Origin: Trichosphaerium sp. ATCC 40318
Taxonomy: Eukaryota; Discosea; Flabellinia; Trichosidae
DNA length: 64,000 nucleotides
Assembly: GCA_038496445.1 (NCBI GenBank)
Contig: JALMLS010000210.1
Location: 106,448-170,447, forward strand
Reading direction: 5' to 3'
Under the pieces are notes generated by a model. That model was not told the origin of the DNA. It did not search any database and worked only from the letters and a program-made list of their open reading frames with translations. Of this stretch, positions 1-12,126 are shown one piece after another. The position numbers and the translations under genes were made by a program. Each line of letters opens with the position of its first letter. Position 1 is the first letter of the stretch.

Positions 1-957
1 TGAAGGTGTTAAAAAGGATGTATCTTCTGGAAAAAAAAAGGCTAATGGAAAAGTGTTGGTACGAGACCTATCACCGTGATTCTGCGATTATTTGCTGATA
101 AATTAATTATTTAGATATCCGTCGGTTCATCAAGCGAAGATTCAGATTCTGATGATACTGAACAATTCGAAAAACCAGAGAAAAAAGTATCTACAAAAAA
201 ATTGCAAAAATCGGAGCCTAAGGCAATGAAGAAGACATCAGCAAAACAACTCAAAAAATCGTCGTCATCAAGCGATAAGAAATCAGACAAAACCAAAGAA
301 CCTAAAGTAGCTTTGGATGAGAAGGTTCGCCATACATACAGCGACCCAACAACATTTAACATGATATTTAGCCAAAGAAGAAAAAACGTCATCTAGCTTC
401 TCATGAAAGAGACTACTTCACTGGTAAACCACTCACCCCAGATAGTACGTTAGTATTTAATAGGCCTATTATTTACTTGTTCTTTAGCACCGGGAGTTAT
501 AATCACTGGTCGTTATGCGTGCCTTAAACAAAACTTCAAGTGTCTTAATTGTAAGTCCAAGAGTTTTGATGATCCAAGTACGTACCTGTTATCTACTTTA
601 CCATTCTAACGATATATTTCAGAGATAGCGCATCACAGTATGCCAGATGGTGACGGTTTGTATTGTGCTGAATGTATTGACAAGCTATGGCCAACCCGAC
701 CTCCAAAACCTGCTCCAGAATTTGAATATCAACGTATGTACTTTTTATTTTCCTTTACCTACTTTTGGATAAAAAATGACTTCTCTTAACCCTCTTTTCT
801 AGAGGAAGGATCGTACAAGGCTATACGAAAACGGGAAAAGATTGAGTACAAGATCGAGAAGTTACAAGCCAAGCACGAAGAGCTCATGAAACCAAAGGAG
901 AAAAAGGCCAAAAAAGGAATACTAGGCATGAAGAAAAAGAGTAAGGATAAACATTAA
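1..957 (+). CDS. Lysine-rich protein with a C-terminal CxxC zinc-binding-like module (5' partial)
   Basis: This is the 3' part of a multi-exon gene that begins upstream of the window. Exons that join in frame are about 2-58, 115-321, 369-448, then two short exons, and a last one ending at the stop at 955-957. The first half is Lys/Ser/Glu-rich and low-complexity, followed by a basic PKKKKRH stretch that looks like a nuclear localisation signal. Next comes a compact module with CLNCKSKSF, HHSMPDGDGLYCAEC and LWPTRPP, which has the spacing of a LIM-like or treble-clef zinc site (two CxxC pairs plus HH). The tail is a Lys-rich coiled segment. Donors at 59, 449 and 578 are GTACG. I do not recognise the family. 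A nuclear zinc-binding protein is inference. Confidence 0.6.
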
Positions 958-1314
958 CAATAACAAATGTAGCTCTCCTAAACCCATAAATAAATTTTGC
1001 TAATTTACTATTTTAATAACATGCCATACTCCCTTGGGTTAGCTTCTATAATAGCCAGCCGTGAAACTTTGCTTCAATAGACATCTTCCAAAAAAACCAG
1101 TTGGTTTGTTTTTTGGTTTTTTTCATACTTTCAGAAATTCTAGACCATATTGCTGACACGTGCATGAACTCTCTGAAGAAGTAAAGCGTTTATACTTTAA
1201 TAAATAAATTGCAGTATATGCAGTAGTTTGTTTGTATGTACAATAGTTACAAGTAGGAGTTTTTTTTTTGGTTAAAAATAGCATCACGTTTTTTTTTGTT
1301 TTTGTTTTTTCTTG

Positions 1315-1902
1315 TTATATGGTGTGGAAGGGCACTTCTTCGTCATCAAGCTCGTCAAATAGATCCTCACATCCCAAATCCTTTTTTTTATGTAAAAATG
1401 CTCTCTTGCGCTTAAATTTGATCAATGTCAATGCGTAGTGCGAGCCATCAGTGCTTGAAATTGAAAGCCATCTTTTTTTCTTCCATCTAGAAAACCTCGT
1501 TTTTCTCACTGGGTTACCAATTGTTGTCCTGTAGATCTTTGTCTATAAATACTATAAGCATGATGTAACATTCTATAGTACTCCGAGAAGCCTTCACTGA
1601 GTGGTGTTGAAGTAAAAAAACGGCAGCAAAAAAAAAGGGTCGTTTCGCACCTTTGTTTCTATTTGTAGCGTCCCAGGTATATGTCTAGGCCAATTAACTC
1701 TCGGTATTGATAGAAACTGTGTGTTTTTATCACATGACGCATCGTAACGTTTACCTATTCCAATGTCACGTGTATATAAGGGATAACCTTTCGATTTTTC
1801 CGTACGTCCTACAAGAATGAAACATTTTATAGTTCTCTCCTTTGTAAATAGCTCATTGTGAAGTGAATACGTCATTATCTTTATATCAAACGTTGCCATC
1901 AA
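1315..1902 (-). CDS. Possible small basic protein gene, exon structure unresolved
   Basis: Two open stretches on the minus strand look protein-like. The first runs from an ATG near 1899 to about 1650 (begins MATFDIKIMTYSLHNELF, contains GYPLYTRDIGIGKRYDA). The second is at 1509-1315, is very basic (RKTRFSRWKKKRWLSIS) and ends in an acidic DELDDEEVPFHTI tail. A middle exon with YYRMLHHAYSIYRQRS can be read around 1530-1590, but I could not join all three in one frame with canonical sites. It may be a real gene with a misread junction or a decayed one. No family recognised. Confidence 0.3.
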
Positions 1903-2974
1903 AGGAATAAGCGTAAATACTGAAAAAGAACTGATGAAGTACTGGCTTACTAGGCGAAACTTCGGTAAAAAAAAAAAGTTCCTTAACGAAGAATTCTCGA
2001 TTCTGTATTATTTGGTTTGTCCCATTATTTGCGGTACAATCAAGAGCCAGGAAAACAAGTCATTCCGTGAATATCTTCATATCACACCTGTAGTGGTAAC
2101 AATTTTAGTGATGTTTTTGAATCGGTCTTAAGATGAGTCCAGGAACGAAAAAGTTATCCTGAACATGAAGTATAACAAAGGAAACGTTGTTGAAGATATG
2201 GATATCATTCAATATGCTGTGAATGCGTTTCAATGGAGACGTGAAGAAAACGAGTTAATGCATGAGTTTGTATCACAAAAATCATAGAGAAACAAACCAG
2301 ATGTTTCAGTTGTCAATACCTTAATGAAATTGATAATAAGTTTGTAAAAAGTGCTTGGATTCACCGATATAGAACGTGTCAAAGTCCATAAAAAGAAATA
2401 TAAGTACTTGCTACACCAACCATAAACGTCCAACAACTAATGACCTACAGAGTTCTGACAAGCGTCGCAACCCGAAATCCCTACCAGAGTGCCACCATCT
2501 ACTCGACCACGTACAAACTCACCACGTGTACCACAACCTACAACTCAAGTGTCCTCTCTGACGCTGACAACAATTGCTCCAACTACAGAGGCGTTGTGAT
2601 CGACTGAAACTTTGATAACCGGTCCTATGGAAAATGTCAAGTGCTCTTTTGGTAGTTTACCATTGGCCTAAACGATGTGTTCTCTCAACAACCACTCTGA
2701 TTACTTCCTAGCTGCTAGAAGCTTAAAATTGCAAATGCAACTTTCGTATCTCAAGACAGTGAGTCTGTGAACAATTTGCCCAAATAATTACGGCGAAAAT
2801 AGCCCAATTTTACAGTTCCCGTTTAGCAGTTCGGTAAATGAGCATACTGTCGTATTTGCTGGTTTGGGTACTTTAGACAGTGAGTTCAGCTTTCAGTGAT
2901 CACTTTACATTCGGTTGACTTTTTGGTGGTTTCACCTGAGAGATATTTTACTTACAAACTAAAACCCGCACAAC
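1903..2974. other. Gene-poor stretch with weak coding-like fragments
   Basis: No complete gene is visible. A short plus-strand stretch near 2464-2600 reads as a Pro/Thr-rich segment ending TTIAPTTEAL before a stop. It resembles the stalk or mucin-like repeats of the gene at 18-22 kb and could be a relic of such a gene. Another open stretch at about 2165-2286 has no recognisable similarity. Confidence 0.3.
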
Positions 2975-4208
2975 ATGGCAGAACGTTCAATAACAGACGT
3001 GGCAATGCAAAATCCGCTAGGTATAGCCACTGGGCTTCTTGCTGCAGGCGCAATGGGCTTAGTATGGTGGTTTGGAGGAAAGGAGTATAAAATAATGGAG
3101 AGATCTGCAGCAGATGGCGTAATCGATAGTGGAGAGATACAGATGTATAAAAATGTAAAAGAAACTTATTATTACGTCGGTGGCGGCCTGGCGATAACAG
3201 GTGCATCAGGGTATGCGTTTTATAAGTTACTGGGTACGTATTACGCGGTTGTGACATAAAAATAAACAACTACCGTAGAAATGACTTCAATGGATAATTT
3301 CCATGTTATAAGCTCGCTTGCGTTTGTAAGCAGCTTTGGGGGATTGATTGGAAGCTTCTGCATGCCAAAAACAAACACAGTGTACGAAAAGAACTACAGA
3401 TACCCTCAGCCCTATCTAATTACCTCATTTGATTAGTGGACGTGCTGTAGCGTTTTCCTTATTTAACATTGGAATGGGCGCTGCTTTATCGCCTATTGGT
3501 ACGCGAGGATGAAATGATAGCCAATTAGCGGTGTTTTCATTGTTTTCTAATTTTAGTGTTCGCGTTCGAGAACGTTTCATTAAAAGTCCTTTAGGTTTCA
3601 TTGATCCAGTGCTAACCAGTCAAGCTGCACTAGCTACAGGAGCTGTAGTAGGTGGTATAACAGGAGGTACACTCAATCTTCATTTGCTAGCGTTTGGACC
3701 CTGTTTTATGCAGAATTTACTTTGAAGTAACAAAAATTAACTCTTTTCTTTTAGTTGCCCTCTCAGCTCCACTCACTAACAAATGGATGTGGTTGGGTGC
3801 GCCTTTGGTTGTTGGTTTGAATGTAATGACTGTTGGTACGTCAAAATCTTACACTCAACACTTGCTTGCTATTGCTCTAACTTTTCTTTTTTTTTCAAAA
3901 GTCAACTTGTCCAAAGCTCTTACTGGATCCCATATCCTTGATTTCGAAATGTCTCTGTGGGGTACAGGTCTATTCTCTGCGTTCTTGCTATTCGATACTG
4001 TAAAGCTGTTTCACAAGGCAAGAGCAGAAGGTGATAATTATGATCCTATGCTCTCATCTTATGATATTGTGCGTGTTTTTTTGATGCATCTTTCATCTTT
4101 ATCAAGCTTTTTCTGACTTTCTTTTTTTAGTACCTTGATATATTGCGTATCTTCATGGAAGTCCTTAAGGCAATGCTTGCTGCAAAGAAAGACAAAGATA
4201 ACAAATAA
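2975..4208 (+). CDS. GHITM: GHITM/TMBIM5-like Bax-inhibitor-1 family membrane protein
   Basis: Seven exons join in frame: 2975-3233, 3279-3381, 3437-3498, 3529-3666, 3755-3835, 3902-4068 and 4131-4208. The product is about 290 residues with six to seven hydrophobic segments. It has no long presequence, although an N-terminal targeting region is usual in this family. Diagnostic segments are NVKETYYYVGGGLAITG, KSPLGFIDPVLTSQAAL, WLGAPLVVGLNVMTVG and the C-terminal LLFDTVKLFHKARAEG...DPMLSSYDIYLDILRIFM. These match the order of the growth-hormone-inducible transmembrane protein subfamily, known as an inner mitochondrial membrane protein with cation/proton exchange and cristae roles. Introns are 30-88 nt, four of six with GTACG donors; the 30-nt intron 3499-3528 is among the shortest here. 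Confidence 0.88.
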
Positions 4209-4575
4209 ACTTGATCCACTCACGCCACGTTATCAAACAAATACGGTCGGGCTAAACCATAGTATGTGTTTGTGAAAAATGATGTTGTATTTATTTCTAA
4301 TAAATAGTATACTGGTATTTATGTAAACTGAAGTGTTGGGTCACCTTTTGAAAAAAACTCTTACTTTAGATGCCAATCACGCATGGAAATCAGCAGTGAA
4401 CAGCCACAAACTATGATCAAAGTGGTCCCTGAGGTTATAACGAAGGTTTAATACTGCTACAGGCTTGTAAGATTAACGAGACCTGAATTCTGAGACACGA
4501 AATTGAGACATTCTTTGACTTGTTTGAAATGTGAGTTTTCGTTATTTTTCTTTTGATCGCCAATAACTCAACCCT

Positions 4576-5125
4576 ATGCGCATCTTTATCTTCGTCTCAT
4601 TGTTTATCGCTTTCGCTACTCTAGCTGCAGTCATCCCACACGGTTCGTATTGTGGAGAATACGACGAGCTCGCTTCTATTCGCATTGATGTCCTTTCTGA
4701 GACACTAGTTAACCTCAACGCAACTGTTTTTGGAAGCCCTGTTGTTTGCGATAAAGAAGCAGTACGTACCCTCCTTTTTCACGTTTTAAACTACGGATTT
4801 ATTACCTAATATCACGTGATGCTAAACAAACTTCGAAAGGTCCAATACGATCCGACATCTCAAGTGATTGTTTTACCAGACATTAAAAAGCCAGATGATT
4901 GTGTAGGAAAGATTCTCTTGAACTACGGTGTAGATCCAAGCGCAATAGCCGCTCATTTTGACCCTTCTAATAATACAGTCGCTCTTGTTGTTGAAGGATA
5001 CATTGACATTAACATGGAGGAATGTAAAACAATGCCATACAGTACGAGAAAAAAAAACTTTCTTCCAAACCAAATTTGGCCTTTCTAACATTCTTTCCTC
5101 TTTAGAAGTTCTCAACGGTTTGTAA
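4576..5125 (+). CDS. Small secreted protein with four cysteines
   Basis: Three exons (about 4576-4758, 4840-5035, 5106-5125) give a protein of about 130 residues. The N-terminus is a clear signal peptide (MRIFIFVSLFIAFATLAAV). The mature part has four Cys, in YCGEYDE, VVCDKEA, DDCVGK and MEECKTM, plus two N-glycosylation sequons (NATV, NNTV). Both introns start with GTACG. It ends VLNGL and has no membrane anchor. No family recognised; an extracellular disulfide-bonded protein is the only inference. It lies in tandem with the surface protein at 5325 and the gap carries CACGTG. Confidence 0.6.
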
Positions 5126-5324
5126 TCTTTCTTTTGGGTTATTAATAAATACCGATTCTCCACTAATCTTTTTCTGTTACTTTTTCCAAATCACGTGGTA
5201 AACTTAATAATGTATTGACAAACGACCGCAATTTCTGTAGAAAAGAGCTCATTTTTTTACATAAAAAAATAAGAGCTTCAAACACTGCGCATTAAGCCAA
5301 GCGTTCCAGAACTGTATTGTAATC

Positions 5325-6476
5325 ATGTCGACGGCATTACGCGCTTGTTTAGTTGTATTCTCACTATGTAGTCTGTTATATAGCCAAGTACAAGAGAATA
5401 ACGTTGATGTTAGCGTGTTCTCAAGCGATGTCGCTCTAAACTACTCTCTTGGTATTGTTGTACCGATTGGTGGAAGCGGGCAAGTTAACGGCAATTTTTG
5501 CGCCATTAATTACAAGATTGACGGTAAGTGGCGTTAACCAGTGTGACCACGTGGTATTTGTATTCCTCACGTGATTTTGAATAAAATTAGATGACGCATA
5601 CGTACAGCTTGGCTTGAGAATACAAAATAGAAGTGGTATTGGCAGTGTGCCACTACAGGATAATTATTATTTGGCTGACAAAGGAAGATACACTCCAAAT
5701 AACGGATCTCTATGGAATGTCGATGTACAAATTGATACCGGTACTTCTTACCTTGGAGAGCAGCTTGGGATGGCGTTAAATCCTGTAAACCTAAAAGATG
5801 AAGAGTACGTCGCTTGAGAATCTCAAAACTATTTTGGGTTTTTTTTTCGTTTTGGGTTTTTGCTGTGCACGTTTTAATTGGATCTTCCTCAGGTATGATG
5901 TACAGTTTAGATTTGATATAGACCCAACCGATAACGTCAATTTTATCGATGTATTATTTGCAGAGGCTTTACAAAATGTGACAAGTTCTTTGATTTATTT
6001 AATTCAACTTTCTATACCACCTGCAGTTGGCCCTTACTTCCTGAATCCTGATGTACGTTAAAGAATATTTTCTGTGCTTTATAAAGATTTAAGAATAGTA
6101 ACCTCGACTTACTAATACTCCAACATACGTTGAAAGCAGACTATTGATCACGCAACACTTTTCCTTTATTTTTTTTTCTTTTTTTTTGAAATCAAGCAGT
6201 TTTTTGGCTTACGAGCTTCTTCTTTAGATACCAGGTCAATACACCTTCGAATTGAACCTTATAGCAAATTCTACAAAAGAAGTTGTGGCACAAGTCAGAA
6301 CATTATGTTTAGTTGATGTTCCTGTACCAACGCCAGTAGCACCAAGTCCTCCTTCGGGACTTACAGCAGGGGCAATTGTAGGAATTGTTCTTGGTCTTTT
6401 GTTTGGGATTGCAATGATTGCTGTACTTCTTTTCTTTGTCCTAAAGAGCAAGAACTATCAACCCATTAAGAGCTAA
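5325..6476 (+). CDS. Type I surface glycoprotein of unknown family
   Basis: Four exons join in frame (5325 to about 5523; from about 5591; from about 5893; from about 6230 to 6476). The product has a signal peptide ending near LLYSQVQ, then an ectodomain of about 260 residues with several sequons and few Cys. A short Pro-rich stalk (PVPTPVAPSPPSG), one transmembrane helix (GAIVGIVLGLLFGIAM and following) and a short basic tail (KSKNYQPIKS) complete it. This layout is a type I plasma-membrane protein. I recognise no domain in the ectodomain, which alternates polar and hydrophobic residues as beta-sandwich proteins do. A probable poly(A) signal AATAAA follows near 6504. Confidence 0.65.
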
Positions 6477-6798
6477 AGAAAAACAAAAGAAGCTCCTCAG
6501 CAAATAAAGAAATTCAAACAAATTAAAAAGAACTTTTTATTTTAGAGTTGCGGTGTGCTGCATGCGTTGAGCTTCCTGTTACTAGTTGGTAGACATTATC
6601 TGTCAAGTGAGGACACAACTCATTCAGTGCCTAGAGAAACACCGGGAGACGAGAAAAACAACGTACACATTCTACCTCTAGAAACAAAAGTGTGTCCCTT
6701 AGATGATAATTATTTAGTGTGTTGTTCATTGTTGTTGCATATACTCCGGATTTCAACAGTGAGTTTGCGTCCCCTGATGAAAAAAACCCTGAAAAGAG

Positions 6799-7074
6799 AT
6801 GCCTAACGAGGTCATGTACGTTATTATAAGACCTCCAATGCGTGCTATACTCAATCTTATATTGGGCGGTCCAGTGCCAGCTGGAACATCTGGTACAGCA
6901 GTAGAGACTGCTCTCGCTGCGTATGACCTTTTTTTGAGTTCTATGCTTTAATAATTAACATCTTATTTCATTTCAAAGTGCACGTGTCCAAGGTTTGGAA
7001 GTTGTTGTTTCCGCTGGAAACATTAATACAGATGCTTCTTTGCCACCTGCAAGGTTTGCGGAGGGTATAACGTA
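6799..7074 (+). pseudogene. Relic of a subtilisin-family (S8) serine peptidase
   Basis: Two short exon-like blocks join across a small intron (donor near 6920, acceptor CAAAG near 6979). They give AILNLILGGPVP...AVETALAA / ARVQGLEVVVSAGN followed by PPARFAE. This is the core of S8 peptidases of the proteinase K type: the NxSLGGP strand, then the helix and VVxAAGN containing the oxyanion-hole Asn. No catalytic Asp, His or Ser blocks are visible on either side, so this is a fragment. A 5' ORF at 6555-6806 (LHALSFLLLVGRHYL...) might be a remnant of its signal/pro region but is not recognisable. Confidence 0.55.
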
Positions 7075-8592
7075 CGAACTTTATTGAATTGATAAGCAAG
7101 TTCAACAGCGGCAAACTGTACCTAATGCTTAACAAGTATACTGTTACTAAGCCTGTTTTAGACGGTCCAAGTTCTTTGTCTATTTTGTTACAGCATAGCC
7201 ATATCCATACCCTAGACTAGCAAGAAGCCATGCTGTTGCTGAACTATTGACAACTTCAGTAAACCACCATTTACTTGATTTGAAAGGATCCCAACCAAGA
7301 ATGTTACGTTCTGTCACATGTTGACTTCCAAAATTGGCCAGCTTGCATGAATTAGAAAACATGCACAAAGGAAAATAAAATATTCACATCCTCAGCGCTG
7401 GCTGTATTTGCCTTTAATTTTTACAGCGCGTAGCTTCAATCAACACTCTTTTCATATTGAGGGTGTGCTGGCTTGAACCAAGCAACGCTAAACAAATATG
7501 AGGTTCAAAGCAAGTTGGCCCTGGGAACTCTACTTGAAACAAGTGAGAGTGACAAAAACACGTCAGTGTTGCTAATGTAAGAGAGCTTCTGCGCTTGCTT
7601 CACATACCAAAAGACACAGTTGATGCTCCACAATGACCTACCATTGTAACTTGGTGAACTAGCAAAGTAAATTCTGTGCTTAGCAGTTGCTGCTTTGTTT
7701 ATACAAAGTTACTATTCGGAGACAAGTACCAATGTAATGTGGTTCAAGTCATGTATTAAGTAGGAAGAAGGCCGACTTTGAATGTTAAAAATCAAACGAA
7801 GATTGCTCACACATTATTTGAACTTGACAGAGAAGAAATCCACTACTATTTTTGAGTTAAAAATTGCGTACATTATTTCTAACCGTACTCCGTGCCCAAT
7901 CAACTGAGATTAGTCTCATAGATGCCCTATTGTCAATGCATGTTCGGACTGTATGTTAGAACACGTGAATACTGCGTATTTTAAATGTTCTAGTTGTTAA
8001 TCTCGTGGGACTTCGTGTGTCCGAGATGCAGCGTGAAGATTCAACATTAGTGGCTACTGTCTGACCTACATGAGAAAAGCATTCTATAGTACAATAAGCA
8101 AAATTAGCGCTTCACTGTATGACACGTGAACTGCAGGAAATAAAGTTCGATGAAACTTTTCAACAACTTTCTGGGTCTAATATAGGTTAACAAACACGTT
8201 TTAGTCGAGATTGGGACTCGTTTTCCTATGTGCATCGTTTGTTACTAGTAGTTATTAGGTCACGTGATTACCACACAATAATACGCAAATATTTTTCATA
8301 AAGTCAGAAAATCACGTGACTAAAACAGAAATCTCGAGATCCCACGGGATATATCTAATTCGGCTATTTTTTGCGTCTATCATAAAGTCTTTATTGGAAC
8401 TTCCTTGCTACAATAACTAAAACATAGTCATTTCTAGGCTTCTCAAGTACACGTTTTATCGAAAATTATTTAGACCTGTGAGTCTTTGACATGTGCAATA
8501 TACTATATAGCGCTATTGATTGCCCATGTGTACTTTAATTCAAACTCAGCCGAGAAAAGTCAAATAAAAGCAAAAACAAGCAACAAAAAAGC
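7075..8592. other. Intergenic stretch, no supported gene
   Basis: AT-rich and without a convincing gene. A minus-strand ORF at 7180-7368 contains NSSATAWLLASLGYGYGYAV. This faintly resembles the catalytic-domain/P-domain junction of kexin-like subtilases (YGFGxxDA), but it is on the opposite strand from the S8 relic and too short to call. Several CACGTG sites occur (around 7961, 8121, 8261 and 8311), two of them as TCACGTGA-like palindromes. Confidence 0.5.
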
Positions 8593-9006
8593 ATGAGCAA
8601 ACACACAAGAACTATGACAAATACTAGACATCCTATCTACCGTAAAGGTTTATCGGTATCGGACTTGTTAGCACCATACGTAAAAAGAAGTGAATTAAAG
8701 CGAAGAGGGTTTCCGCCAACATACGAGCAATCAATGCTTAAACTAGGTACAAAAAAACTCAACTGTAAAACGTGCTTTATTGTTAACTTCTCTTGTTAAG
8801 TTGGTAGATTTCATTTACGACAACCTATACAAGGCAAACCAAAGGAAGAAAAAAAGTTGCAGTTGCTAAAAACAATGCAACAGAAAGGACCGTTTCAGTG
8901 TAAGAAAGCGTTCATTGTAAAAAGCACAACAAAGTTTTATTGGCAGTATTACACGGAGGATATTTTGCTGATTGTGTTTCCACCCAAATCTTTTGAAGCT
9001 CTTTAG
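8593..9006 (+). CDS. Small basic protein, unknown family
   Basis: Two exons (8593-8746 and 8801-9006) with a 54-nt intron give 119 residues. The protein is soluble and basic: SVSDLLAPYVKRSELKRRGFPPTYEQ in exon 1, and a Lys/Gln-rich stretch then KFYWQYYTEDILLIVFPP in exon 2. It has no signal peptide or membrane helix. The intron donor is GTACAA; the acceptor TTAAG keeps frame, whereas the AG a few bases downstream does not. AATAAA-like signals follow near 9040. Not recognised. Confidence 0.5.
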
Positions 9007-10267
9007 ACAGATCACAGGCACTGTATTGGTATTGTAAATAAAAATAAACCTATTTAAAGCGAAAAATTAATACACCAAGCAGTGATAATAGTAAACCTTT
9101 TGAACTTGTTCAGATACCCAAATATTGACAATGGCGGTTTCGGCTAGTTGTTCCTTTTCATGATTGTAGCGTACTGAGTCATAAGATGAGGTCACGATGA
9201 ATGATACTGATAACTAAAAACAACACTTGAGAAAAAACTAAAAGGGCAGGTAAATGATGACGTTTGAAGCCCGTGAATTAACGTGCTCGGAACTTCTAAC
9301 AAAATTCACATAAACCTTTCACAATCAATAAAACATGGAGTTTGTCCATAAACACATGTTTTAAAAAAGATCTTATAAAGCAATTATACAACCTCATAAA
9401 GCAGTTTGGATTCTAGCGCTATAGCGTGAGAATAAAGCCGAAAACTGGCACTTTTTCAAAACAAAACAAAACAACACAGAAAATAAGAGATACACGGGAA
9501 ATAAACAAAGTGGATTACTCAGTATTCGAAAAAGCTGTCGACATGACATATAAAATTACTTCAACTTTCTAAAACTATTTTAGGTTGATGTAACAATTCA
9601 GTTCGCTCTCTTACAAACATCTGTATGGTTCCTCGGGTACCAAGCGTAATTACATTTTGTAACGATGATGACATAGTACGAATGGTATTCTATGGAACGG
9701 CAACCAGCAACAGTCACCTATATTTAACCCATAAGCACAGGGTTGTTTTTTTATTGTAGCGCGTCTTCCGTTTTATACACTCCTAATTGTGTACAATGAT
9801 TTGAAAAATATGGTTCTGATTTTCACGTGCTCAATACCCTTTTACAAAATAACTGTTTTTAACCACGAAATATAGATAGGTCTATTCTACGTCGCTAATT
9901 TAGCTAAATTTGGGGTGCTGGTTTTGGGCTTGGGTGACAACATTTTTTGGTAGAAAACAGCTCATTTTTTGCAAATCAATTTGCGAAAAGTAGCGCTAAG
10001 CCCTTTTCCAAAGTTCGAATATCACAAAAGTTATCCTTTTACTGTAGCCAGCATTTGAAATAGACAACATTTTCTTTCAAAACTAGGTACGTTTAAAAAA
10101 ATGCACAAGTGGATTCTTTGTCTTCCCAGTTTTTTGTTTTCAAAAGATATGGGTGTAGGGCAAATACAAGTGAATATAGAGCTCTGTTCGGTTTCGGTGA
10201 GGCTTGTAGCTTTGAAAACAGAGTATTAAAAGATCAGGTGATAAATGTATATTCAAGTACATTCTGT
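9007..10267. other. Intergenic stretch, nothing recognised
   Basis: About 1.3 kb between the small basic gene and the 3' end of the minus-strand GH27 gene. AT-rich; the open frames are short and show no coding character. The plus-strand open frame at 10109-10387 is antisense to the GH27 C-terminus and is not supported. Confidence 0.5.
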
Positions 10268-12126
10268 TTACTGTGGGGTTATGCGGAACATAGCAACGCC
10301 GTGAGGTTGAACATGAGCAGAAAATACTCCTGCAAACGTACCAACGTCCTTGTGCTCATACAAGTCTCTGAATTTGGCAGATCCTGAAATACCTATCTGA
10401 GGGAAAGAAGCGGTGATTGATACAGCAGAATCATTCGTGTTAAAGAGCACTAACGCCTTATCTCCATTATGCAATGGACGGACCCATATTTGTTTTCCAT
10501 TTAGATTACTAACACGTTGGCCTTGTTTACCCATTGGATCTTGGTCAACAGCAATGATCTCCTTGTTAAGTAAGATCTCTAACAAAAAGTAAGACAAAGG
10601 TAGATAAAAGTACACTACAAAAGAAAATGACAAGCACTTACGTCTAAAGTTATCTGTTATTGTTCGAAGGTCATTGGACATGAGTAATGGTGCTGCAAGG
10701 ATAGACCATATTGCCATTTGAGATTTCGCTTCTTCTTCATTGAGACCGGTGTCGCCGATGATCAACATATCAGGGTCATTCCATTGTCCTGGTCCAGCGT
10801 TTGGAATCAACATTGCTTGATTGTCAGCACACCAATTGATAATACCTTGTTAACACGATTAACTTCTGATTCTGTTGTATCTAATTTATACCTAGAACAG
10901 ACTTCCAGTTATTTTGGATATCGTCATACATACGCCACATGTTGCCTATAACATCAAACTTAGGAAACGAAGAAAAAAAAAGTAATTCTGGTACAATTCT
11001 TTGTAACGTCTGACCAAGTCACATTCATGTATGCCGGCCAACTGCACGAATAAACTAAGATAATTAATTCAGGATTAACTGTGCTATACGATTGTGACAG
11101 TGGGTAAAGTGGAATACAAAAAAAGCAAAATTAATCGTCTTGTGAATTTTTTTCTCGAAGTATATTGTACCGAAAGGACGACCAGTTTTTAACAAAGCAC
11201 GACTCATTTGTGGGTAACCAATATTTTTTGTAGCTTCATCTGAATAGCAGCCTGATAAAAAAGTATTGTTAGTGTAAAGAAGACAAATAAGCTTGCTTTT
11301 TGTTTATTAACTATTCTGAAGGCGTACCGTCTAATTTGAGCATATCGATACCCCAAGAAGCAAAAGTATCTGCATCTTGTGTTATTTTATCGAGTGTAGT
11401 TCCAGGGTAACCGCCACAAGTATGTGTACCCAAATCCTATCAAATTTCGTCACGTGACTTAACACTAAAACTAAAACTCGAAAATGTAAGTAAAAAACGA
11501 ACCTCATAGATACCAATCTTGAGTCCTTTGGCATGGATGTAATCCGCCAGCCATTTAATACCGTGAGGGAATCTCGTAGGATCAGCTTCAAGACTACCAT
11601 TAGCGTTCCTGCCTGCTTTATTCAACCAACTAAATAACATAAATTTGTTGCTAACAAAGTTGAGCGTATGTTACCAATCATCAATGTTCACGTGATTGTA
11701 ACCGGCGTCCTAAGGAAAAAGTTGGACGTTACTTCACACGTGTTTATACAACGTACAAGGTAACCATCAGCAGCCATTCTATCGGCCATATCTAAGTTGT
11801 AACAATGTTATCTCACGTGCGTTTTGGCAAATACGGAAACAACTGCCAACTGCCAAAAAAAGTGTTAAAATTTTAACTTTTTGGTACCCATAAACAGTTT
11901 TTCAGCGATACAAGTGTCTGGTGTTGCTTCGCAGTCGATATTACATCTAAACTTCTCCCAATCAAGCCATCCCACTATACATGTAAGTTAGAACGTATTT
12001 GTAACGTTTCGGTTAAATTTCGATTAAAAAAAGCTTACTGACAGGCGTTCGCGCTTGGCCGTTGTCGAGGCCACTCACAGATATTGCGAAAGCAAATATT
12101 ATCAATAAAACAGCGTATCCCTTCAT
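10268..12126 (-). CDS. Secreted GH27 alpha-galactosidase / alpha-N-acetylgalactosaminidase, copy 1
   Basis: This multi-exon minus-strand gene starts at 12126 with a signal peptide ([16 protein letters not shown]) followed by [10 protein letters not shown] and [15 protein letters not shown], the classical GH27 start. Further blocks are [22 protein letters not shown], the nucleophile block [34 protein letters not shown] with the acid/base Asp, [24 protein letters not shown] and [11 protein letters not shown], then a C-terminal beta domain ending FRITPQ. In human lysosomal enzymes, the Ser/Ala loop in CSWPAY marks the N-acetylgalactosaminidase, whereas alpha-galactosidase A has Glu/Leu. Hydrolysis of terminal alpha-GalNAc is therefore the likelier activity (inference). 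The signal peptide points to secretion or a lysosome-like compartment. It is divergent from the YwqK-like gene at 12626. Confidence 0.9.

Noticed and set aside
7180-7368. Kexin-like end (NSSATAWLLASLGYGYGYAV) on the minus strand
   Set aside because: Too short, no neighbouring catalytic motifs and the opposite strand from the S8 fragment; similarity may be chance.
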